Shown: piece by piece, positions 58,768 through 64,000 of the stretch
Position numbering within the stretch: the first letter of the stretch is position 1
Layout of the letters: each line of letters starts with the position of its first letter
Assembly: GCA_040755395.1 (NCBI GenBank)
Contig: JBFMAX010000004.1
Coordinates: 248,001 to 312,000, forward strand
Origin: Nitrospirota bacterium
Lineage (GTDB): Bacteria; Nitrospirota; Nitrospiria; Nitrospirales; Nitrospiraceae
Reading direction: 5' to 3'
Length of the DNA stretch: 64,000 bases
Program-made: the position numbers and the translations under genes
Notes under the pieces: model-generated
Told to the model about the DNA's origin: nothing
Databases searched by the model: none
The model's input: the letters and a program-made list of their open reading frames with translations, nothing else

Positions 58768-60405
58768 ATGAAGGCGTCGGATCTGCTCGTGCGCTGTCTG
58801 GAACATGAAGGGGTGGATTTTGTCTTCGGGGTGCCCGGCGAAGAGAACCTCGACGTCATGGACTCGCTGTTGGGCTCGCCCATCCGCTTCATCGTCACGC
58901 GCCACGAGCAGGGCGCGGCGTTCATGGCCGACGTGCATGGGCGACTGACGGGCCGGGCCGGGGTGTGTCTCTCCACGCTGGGGCCGGGCGCGACCAATCT
59001 CCTGACCGGCGTGGCCGACGCCTATCTGGACGGCGCGCCGCTCGTGGCGATCACGGGGCAGGCGTCGCTGGACCGCATGCACAAAGAATCGCATCAATTC
59101 ATCGATGTCCTGTCCATGTTCAGGCCGGTGACCAAATGGAACGCCGAGCTGTTCACCCCCCAGATCATTCCGGAAACGGTGCGCAAAGCCTTCAAGGTCG
59201 CACAAACCGAAAAGCCGGGGGCCACGCATCTGGAGTTGCCCGAGGACGTCGCCGCTCAACAGGTCGCCGACTTGTCCTATCACAGCCCGTTGCGCGTCCA
59301 ATTCCCGTTCTTGCCGGAGCCGCTGACCGCGCAGGTGAACCGGGCGGCGGAGGTGATCGCCAAAGCCCGCCGGCCGATCATCCTCGCGGGCAACGGGGTG
59401 GTGCGCGGCCGCGCGCATGAGGCGCTGCGCCGGTTGGCCCGCCAGTGCCATATTCCCGTCGCCCACACCTTCATGGGCAAGGGGGTCATGCCGGACAGCG
59501 ATCCGCTGTCCCTGTACACGATCGGCCTGCAAATGCAGGACTATTCGGCGGCGGTCTTCGCCGACAGCGACGTGGTGATCGCGGTCGGCTACGACCTGGT
59601 CGAATACGCCCCCTGCTTCTGGAATCCGAACCGGGACAAGCACATCGTCCATGTGGATGTGACGCCCGCCGAAGTGGATGCGCATTACATCGTCGATGTC
59701 GGCGTGCTGGGCGATCTCTCGCTGTCGCTCGACCAGATCGGGGACCAGCTCACGTCCTTCGAGCCGCAGTGGGCCAAAGCCACGCGGGAACGGATTCAGG
59801 CGGCCTTCGATGCGGAATGGGCGGCTCCGCCCTTGTGGCCCATGCGGCCGCAGCACATCGTGCGCGAACTGCGCGCGGCGCTCGGATCGGACGCCCTGGT
59901 GGTCTGCGATGTCGGCGCCCACAAGCTCTGGATGGCTAGAATGTTCCCCTGCGAGGTGCCGAATACCTGCCTCATCTCCAATGGGTTCGCTTCCATGGGC
60001 ATTGCGTTGCCCGGCGCCATTGCGGCCAAGCTGCTGTTCCCGCAGCGACAGGTAGTGGCCGTCACCGGCGACGCCGGGTTCCTGATGAACTCGCAGGAAA
60101 TGGAGACCGCCGTGCGGCTCCGTCTGCCGCTCGTCGTCCTGATCTGGCGGGACGACGGGTACGGCGTCATCCGCTGGAAGCAGCAACTCAAGTTCGGGCG
60201 GACGTCCGGGGTCGAGTTCGGCAATCCAAACTTCGTCGCCTATGCTGAGAGCTTCGGCGCGGTCGGTTATCGAGTCGAGGGACCGACGGAGTTGGGCGCC
60301 GTCCTCAAGGAAGCCCTCGCCTGCGGCAAACCGGCGGTGATCGATTGTCCGGTGGATTACTCGGAGAACCTCAGGTTGGCGGAGCGGCTCAAACAGGAAT
60401 TCTGA
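58768..60405 (+). CDS. Acetolactate synthase-like ThDP enzyme (catabolic type)
   Basis: A 545-residue ThDP enzyme in the acetolactate synthase large-subunit family, closest in layout to catabolic AlsS (no FAD-linked anabolic partner is nearby). The N-terminal domain has VFGVPGEENLDVMDSL and the catalytic glutamate in TRHEQGAAFMAD; the middle domain has AAEVIAKARRPIILAGNGV; the ThDP site is VTGDAGFLMNSQEMETA with the second motif RDDGYG. It would condense two pyruvates to acetolactate. ATG 58768 starts the domain directly; the open frame extends upstream through a repeat. Confidence 0.88.
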   Translation: MKASDLLVRCLEHEGVDFVFGVPGEENLDVMDSLLGSPIRFIVTRHEQGAAFMADVHGRLTGRAGVCLSTLGPGATNLLTGVADAYLDGAPLVAITGQASLDRMHKESHQFIDVLSMFRPVTKWNAELFTPQIIPETVRKAFKVAQTEKPGATHLELPEDVAAQQVADLSYHSPLRVQFPFLPEPLTAQVNRAAEVIAKARRPIILAGNGVVRGRAHEALRRLARQCHIPVAHTFMGKGVMPDSDPLSLYTIGLQMQDYSAAVFADSDVVIAVGYDLVEYAPCFWNPNRDKHIVHVDVTPAEVDAHYIVDVGVLGDLSLSLDQIGDQLTSFEPQWAKATRERIQAAFDAEWAAPPLWPMRPQHIVRELRAALGSDALVVCDVGAHKLWMARMFPCEVPNTCLISNGFASMGIALPGAIAAKLLFPQRQVVAVTGDAGFLMNSQEMETAVRLRLPLVVLIWRDDGYGVIRWKQQLKFGRTSGVEFGNPNFVAYAESFGAVGYRVEGPTELGAVLKEALACGKPAVIDCPVDYSENLRLAERLKQEF

Positions 60406-60490
60406 GTTCTGAATTCTGAATGATGAGTTGGATGAAGGGCGAGACTCACCATTCATCATTCAGAATTCCTCATTCATCATTTCACCCGGA
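60402..60490. repeat. Palindromic word repeat (GAATTCTGAATGATGAG words)
   Basis: TTCTGAGTTCTGAATTCTGA and ATGATGAG on the left mirror TTCATCATTCAGAATTCCTC and ATTCATCATTTC on the right around a ~25-base centre. The right arm ends ten bases before the OsmC start. Confidence 0.8.
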
Positions 60491-60497
60491 GGGCGAT

Positions 60498-60932
60498 ATG
60501 GAGGTCCGTAGCAAGGTCTACACGTACCGCACGACGGTCAAATGGACCGAGAAGAAGATGGGCGTGATGGCATCGCCCGGAAAACCGGAGATCCAGGTCG
60601 CGACGCCTCCGGAGTTCAAGGGACACGAAGGGATGTGGTCGCCGGAAGATCTCTTTGTCGCCTCGATCAATAGCTGTGTGATGAGCACCTTCCTCGCGTT
60701 CGCCGAGCGGGCCGGCCTGGCGTTCACGGCTTATGAGAGCGACGCCGAAGGGCGCGTCGAATTGACGGGCGGCAAGCTTCAAGTGACGGCGGTGGTCTTG
60801 AAGCCCAGAGTGACGCTGGCGCCGGGCGTTGATTCCGCCAAGGCCCAAGAGATCCTCGCCAAGGCCGAAGCCAACTGTCTGATCTCCAATTCGGTCAAGA
60901 CAAACATCACGATGGAGGCGACGATCGTGTGA
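60498..60932 (+). CDS. OsmC-family protein
   Basis: A 144-residue cytoplasmic protein of the OsmC/Ohr family. The two redox cysteines are present: the first in SINSCVMSTFLAFA and the second in KAEANCLISNSVK. Other blocks are MWSPEDLFVAS and TAVVLKPRVTL. Members reduce organic or hydroperoxide substrates by a thiol cycle. CCGGAGGG lies a few bases before ATG 60498; the open frame extends upstream only through the repeat. It probably has its own role in oxidative stress. Confidence 0.92.
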   Translation: MEVRSKVYTYRTTVKWTEKKMGVMASPGKPEIQVATPPEFKGHEGMWSPEDLFVASINSCVMSTFLAFAERAGLAFTAYESDAEGRVELTGGKLQVTAVVLKPRVTLAPGVDSAKAQEILAKAEANCLISNSVKTNITMEATIV

Positions 60933-61011
60933 AGAGAGAGAACCACAAACTCCTCGCGCGATTTCCTGGAAACCCCGACAGCCGTTACGCGCGTTCTCTT
61001 TTCTTTCCTTC

Positions 61012-61494
61012 TCACCAGACTTCCGAGGGCGAACGATGGAGTTCCGCCACCCTCGGAAAGACCAGCGCGGCAAAGTCGGCATACCGCATCCGGACCGCTT
61101 CGCAGTGATTGCCGGCTTGAAAGAAGATGTGCTCGTCTTCGGCCAGCGATCGATCCACATACACGTCCAGTCCGTAGAGATTCCCGAACGGCGGCATGGC
61201 GCCCAGTTCGCAGTCGGGGAAGAGGTCCTTGAGTTCATCCTCGGTCGCCAACCGAACATGGTGGGTCGGAAACAGGTCTCGGAGCCGATGGAGATCCAGA
61301 TTCCAACTCGCGGGCAACACGGTCATGACGAACCGCCCGTCCACTCTCACGATCACGACCTTGGCCATCTCCTTCTCGGGGGCATGGAGCGAGTGGGCGA
61401 TGGCGAGGGCCCGGAAGGCCTCCGGGTGCCGCAAAACATCGTAGTGGACGTGTTCGCGATCAAGATACTCTTGGAGTTTGCGTGTGATGGCCAT
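61012..61494 (-). CDS. YbaK/prolyl-tRNA editing family deacylase
   Basis: A 160-residue aminoacyl-tRNA deacylase-like protein (YbaK/ProX family). Conserved features are the lysine in EKEMAKVVIVRVDGRFVM, LATEDELKDLFPDCELGAMPPFGN (GxxPPFG motif) and YVDRSL. Members hydrolyse mis-charged Cys-, Ala- or other amino-acyl-tRNA-Pro. AGGAGG at seven bases before ATG 61494 is a textbook start. It is convergent with the OsmC gene. Confidence 0.93.
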   Translation of the reverse strand: MAITRKLQEYLDREHVHYDVLRHPEAFRALAIAHSLHAPEKEMAKVVIVRVDGRFVMTVLPASWNLDLHRLRDLFPTHHVRLATEDELKDLFPDCELGAMPPFGNLYGLDVYVDRSLAEDEHIFFQAGNHCEAVRMRYADFAALVFPRVAELHRSPSEVW

Positions 61495-62073
61495 AGCGTA
61501 CCTCCTGCGCGGAGAATGTTGGTCTGAGACCGGTCACGGCATCATTGTTCCACGCCTCAGCCTATTCCCTTTCCTTCTCTTGTTCAATGCCCAGAAAAGC
61601 TGCGGCTGTCGGGCTTTTTGTCCGTAAACCGGAAACCGCGACCCGTTGACTGTTAACCGTTGGTCGGAAAACGGGGAACGGAAAACGTATAACGGATAAC
61701 GGATAACGGATAACGGCGGCGCTCGCTTGTCTCGGCCGGTGAAGCCTGCTATTCTCCCGCTGCTTTTTTGTGTTCCGTTCCCAGGGTTTGCTGTAGCCGA
61801 GAACCAGCATGCGGACCCCGCGCACGCTTCACCTGCGCATTCGTGTTGTGCCTCGTGCCGATCTTCGTCCAGATCCTATTCCCGCGACACATCCTCCGCG
61901 CTTAGCGTTCGCCTTCGCTTGCACGAGTTTCTCGCCGCGCAATATCCCCCGCAGGTATCCGTAAATGCCCCCCAGGAGATCCTTCCCTTAAAAAGGGGAA
62001 AGGGAGTGAGGGGTAAAGCTGACAGCTCTTCGCTGCTCGCCGTTGGCTGTTTTGACAGCAGAGGACCCGAGCG
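61495..62073. other. Gene-free stretch with word repeats
   Basis: About 580 bases without a gene I can support. It contains the ATAACGG array (61640-61722) and a second word repeat (61965-62050). Open frames here are short and cross the repeats. The promoter of the minus-strand YbaK gene should lie at the left end. Confidence 0.5.
61640..61722. repeat. Word repeat (ATAACGG tandem array)
   Basis: GTATAACGGATAACGGATAA repeats four times at 61685-61720. AACGGGGAACGG words run before it, and complementary words (CCGTTGACTG, TTAACCGTTG) lie to the left. It is the most regular array in the window. Confidence 0.75.
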
Positions 62074-62340
62074 TTGAGTCGCGCAGCATCGATATCCGTG
62101 ACGAGCAGTCGGTGGTCGGAACTGTCCCTTCCTTTCCTCCTGCTGTCATCCTTCGCGATCGGGGTGGGCATCGCGCTGTTTTCGCTGGCCTTCTTGCGGG
62201 CTTCCGTGGTTCGTGAACGAGGCGAGGATCTGGCCAGGACGGCGGTCGGGGCGGCGGATACCATCGACCGGATTCTGTTTCGGCGGGTCGTGGATATCCG
62301 GACGTTTGCTGAGAGTCATCATGATCGCGACCTGGGATGA
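62074..62340 (+). pseudogene. Truncated sensor-kinase N-terminus
   Basis: An 88-codon frame that looks like the start of a membrane sensor: one strong transmembrane helix (LSLPFLLLSSFAIGVGIALFSLAFL) then ARTAVGAADTIDRILFRRVVDIRTFAES, typical of a dCACHE-type periplasmic sensor. After FAES the sequence changes and a stop follows seven codons later. The missing part of the sensor and all kinase domains are absent. An ORF-free structured block replaces it, and a REC-PAS gene starts at 62784. TTG 62074 or GTG 62098 could be the start. Confidence 0.6.
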
Positions 62341-62783
62341 GCGGGAAGTAAACCAGCCCGCATTCTTCAGTGGGCCGTGAAAAGGCGCTGTGTGGCTTGC
62401 AGGTGCGAATCCTGACCGGGGCGTTATCGGGACACCCCAGCAGCTACCAAGGTGGCCGGAAGGGGAACCGACTGGTCGAGGCTCTTGGAACACCGGCCCA
62501 CTTGAGGTGGGTCTGCAAACGGTCGGGCCGGGACCCATTGCTCTGGGACTGCAATGGGTCCCGGTGTGAAGCCTGAACAGGCCTCGAAAGTGATGCTGCG
62601 ATGGCCGACCGGCCTGAATAACCGGGAAGGCCGCTGGAGCCTGTGCGAGTACACGACCGACGACCACAGACTTCCTCGCCGGGGCCAGGGGCGCAGCGCA
62701 CCGGCACAGCACAGAGCGCAACACGGGAGCTCCCGCGCGGCGAAGCGTTGCGAGTCACGCCCGTCGCGCCAGTCGAGTGACGA
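62341..62783. other. ORF-free structured segment between a broken sensor gene and the REC-PAS gene
   Basis: 443 bases without a credible gene but with strong secondary structure. CCGGGACCCATTGC (62527-62540) pairs perfectly over a nine-base loop with GCAATGGGTCCCGG (62550-62563). Other short complementary blocks occur (CCGACCGGCC/GGAAGGCCG; GGAACCGACTGG/CCGGCC). Composition and stems suggest a structured RNA or a remnant of a mobile element such as a group II intron, but no domain V or reverse transcriptase is seen. Confidence 0.45.
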
Positions 62784-64000
62784 ATGACGAGTCAGAATTC
62801 CTTGCGCATTCTTTTGATAGAAGATAACCGGTGCGACGCTCGGTTGTTGAAGGAACATCTGGCTGAGGCCGGCGCGTCCCGGGTTCAGGTGACGCAGGTT
62901 GACCGGCTCGCGACAGCCATCGAACTGGTGGCTGGCCAGAAGCCGGATGTCGTGCTGCTGGATCTCTCGCTCCCGGACAGCCATGGCCTCGAGACGCTGA
63001 CCCGCATGCATGCGGCCGCGAACGGCGTGCCCATCGTCGTCCTGACCAGCGTCGAGGATGAAGCGCTGGGACTCCGGTTGATCCAGGCCGGAGCGCAGGA
63101 CTACCTGGTCAAGGGCCAGGTGACCGGCGCTCTCCTGACCCGAGCTCTGCGCTACGCCGTCGAACGAAAACGCATGGAGGCGGCGTTGAAACAGTCCGAG
63201 CGAACCCTGCGCGCGCAAGCCCGGTTGCTCCGTTCCATTTTGTGCAGCATGGGGGAAGGCGTCGTGGTCGTTGACGAAGCGGGCATACCCGTGATGTTCA
63301 ACCCGGCGGCCGAGCGGATATTGGTTATTCCGCCGGCGGGAGTCTCATCAGCAGAGTGGATACAGCGGATGGACGCGTTGTGCCCTGACATGGCTTCGCC
63401 GTCTCGGAGTGCGGACTTACCGCTCCTGCAAGTCTTCCGGGGAGACGAGGTCAATAACGTGGAGCTGTTTATCCGCCGAACGGGGAGCGCCCGAGGCTCC
63501 TGGCTGACCGTGAGCACGAGGAGGTTACAGGGTGACGATAGGACCGCGCGTGGAAGTGTCGTGGTGTTTCACGACATCACCCATCACAAGCTCGTGGAGG
63601 CGGAGTTGCGCGACTCCGAGCATCGGCTCCGAAGTTTGATCGAGAGCGCTCAGGACATCATTTTCACCATCTTCAAAGACGCCATCATCACCTCACTGAA
63701 CCCTGCTTTTGAGCGGCTGACGGGCTGGTCCTGCGGCCAGTGGATGGGAAAACCCTTCGGCGACCTCCTTCATCCGGACGATCTGCTGTTCACGGCGGAC
63801 CTCGTGGCACATACGGTGACGGAGCGCGAGGTACTCACAACGGCCTTGCATATGCGCAGGAAGGAAGGCGGCTATTTGACGGTGGAAACGACCCTTGTTC
63901 CCCATGTGAACGGCGGGCGGGTGGTCGGTGTGATGGGCATTGCACGCGATGTCTCGGAGCGGAAGCGGGCAGAAGAGGCGCTCCGCGACCATGCAGAACG
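62784..64000 (+). CDS. Response regulator receiver-PAS-PAS signalling protein, runs off the right edge
   Basis: The first 405 codons of a hybrid signalling protein, frame open at 64000. Residues 1-125 are a receiver with E13-D14 and phospho-acceptor D60 (VVLLDLSLPD), switch threonine in IVVLTSVED and lysine in YLVKG. A coiled linker (VERKRMEAALKQSERTLRAQ) leads into a first PAS (LRSILCSMGEGVVVVDEAGIPVMFN) and a second PAS (LRSLIESAQDIIFTIFKD). A histidine kinase or GGDEF output probably follows. ATG 62784 lies within a TGACGAATGACGAG word; no good ribosome site is visible. Confidence 0.88.
   Translation, partial: MTSQNSLRILLIEDNRCDARLLKEHLAEAGASRVQVTQVDRLATAIELVAGQKPDVVLLDLSLPDSHGLETLTRMHAAANGVPIVVLTSVEDEALGLRLIQAGAQDYLVKGQVTGALLTRALRYAVERKRMEAALKQSERTLRAQARLLRSILCSMGEGVVVVDEAGIPVMFNPAAERILVIPPAGVSSAEWIQRMDALCPDMASPSRSADLPLLQVFRGDEVNNVELFIRRTGSARGSWLTVSTRRLQGDDRTARGSVVVFHDITHHKLVEAELRDSEHRLRSLIESAQDIIFTIFKDAIITSLNPAFERLTGWSCGQWMGKPFGDLLHPDDLLFTADLVAHTVTEREVLTTALHMRRKEGGYLTVETTLVPHVNGGRVVGVMGIARDVSERKRAEEALRDHAE

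Noticed and set aside
51837-61722. CRISPR arrays in the repeat-rich gaps
   Set aside because: Repeats are 6-8 bases with no spacers of regular length, arms are complementary, and no cas gene is present.
61727-62077. A 116-codon plus-strand frame with a hydrophobic N-terminus
   Set aside because: The hydrophobic start is followed by low-complexity Ser/Ala/Arg sequence that runs through a word repeat, and no ribosome site is seen.
62398-62420. A tRNA T-arm-like stretch (AGGTGCGAATCCTG)
   Set aside because: No acceptor, D or anticodon arm could be fitted around it, and the loop departs from the TTCGAAT form.
62341-62783. A group II intron or retroelement
   Set aside because: Some stretches resemble intron domain I, but there is no visible domain V and no reverse transcriptase frame. 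It is reported only as a structured segment.

Overview
The window looks like a GC-rich chromosome segment of a Nitrospirota bacterium, most likely Nitrospira or a close relative. This rests on the combination of sigma-54 activators, five-subunit-type 2-oxoacid:ferredoxin oxidoreductase epsilon proteins, a hydrogenase-4-like complex without hydrogenase ligands, and a very large multicopper oxidase. No amo, nxr, rRNA or tRNA gene is present to prove it.

Layout. 1-4338 (minus): the N-terminal 1,446 codons of a filamentous-haemagglutinin-type exoprotein. 5006-6482 (minus): a truncated copy of a response regulator, a ParE/antitoxin pair, and the intact response regulator. 6901-18481: a signalling block with four sigma-54 enhancer-binding proteins (EBPs), two histidine kinases, one receiver protein, and small zinc-ribbon and TPR proteins. 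19259-33194: two PorE-like proteins flanking a gamma/alpha oxidoreductase fusion, a cupredoxin-like periplasmic protein, and a seven-gene Hyf/Ehr-type membrane complex whose large subunit has lost both CxxC nickel-iron motifs. 33756-44239: a 1,644-residue multicopper oxidase, a second cupredoxin-like protein, two tandem formylglycine-generating-enzyme-type proteins, a 2OG-Fe(II) oxygenase, a Cys-rich protein and an outer-membrane barrel protein. 44339-48395: a radical SAM/SPASM protein, a frameshifted ThDP enzyme, a CopD-like membrane protein and a DUF488 protein. 48659-52586: an Mla/MCE lipid-transport operon. 52760-61494: membrane proteins, a frameshifted glucan phosphorylase, a ComEA-like protein, an FKBP isomerase, an acetolactate-synthase-like enzyme, OsmC and YbaK. 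62074-64000: a truncated sensor-kinase start, a gene-free structured segment, and the start of a REC-PAS-PAS protein.

How it fits together. Six sigma-54 (-24/-12) promoter candidates were found by eye, two of them perfect TGGCAC-N5-TTGCT. Three of the six have a palindromic TGCA(A/G)-N3-(T/C)TGCA element 105-107 bp upstream, as expected for an EBP binding site. These three promoters precede operons that each contain a small TPR protein; one also leads into the PorE/oxidoreductase/Ehr-like region. A further strong candidate lies upstream of the multicopper oxidase. The simplest reading is a sigma-54 regulon controlling a periplasmic copper oxidation module and a redox-driven ion-pumping membrane module.

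A second feature runs through the right two thirds: nearly every intergenic gap holds an imperfect palindrome built from short tandem words that differ from locus to locus. One lies inside the radical SAM reading frame and one reaches into a predicted signal peptide. Several single-base frameshifts (at 46140, and three in 55682-57387), two of them in G5 or C7 runs, may be real decay or sequencing error.
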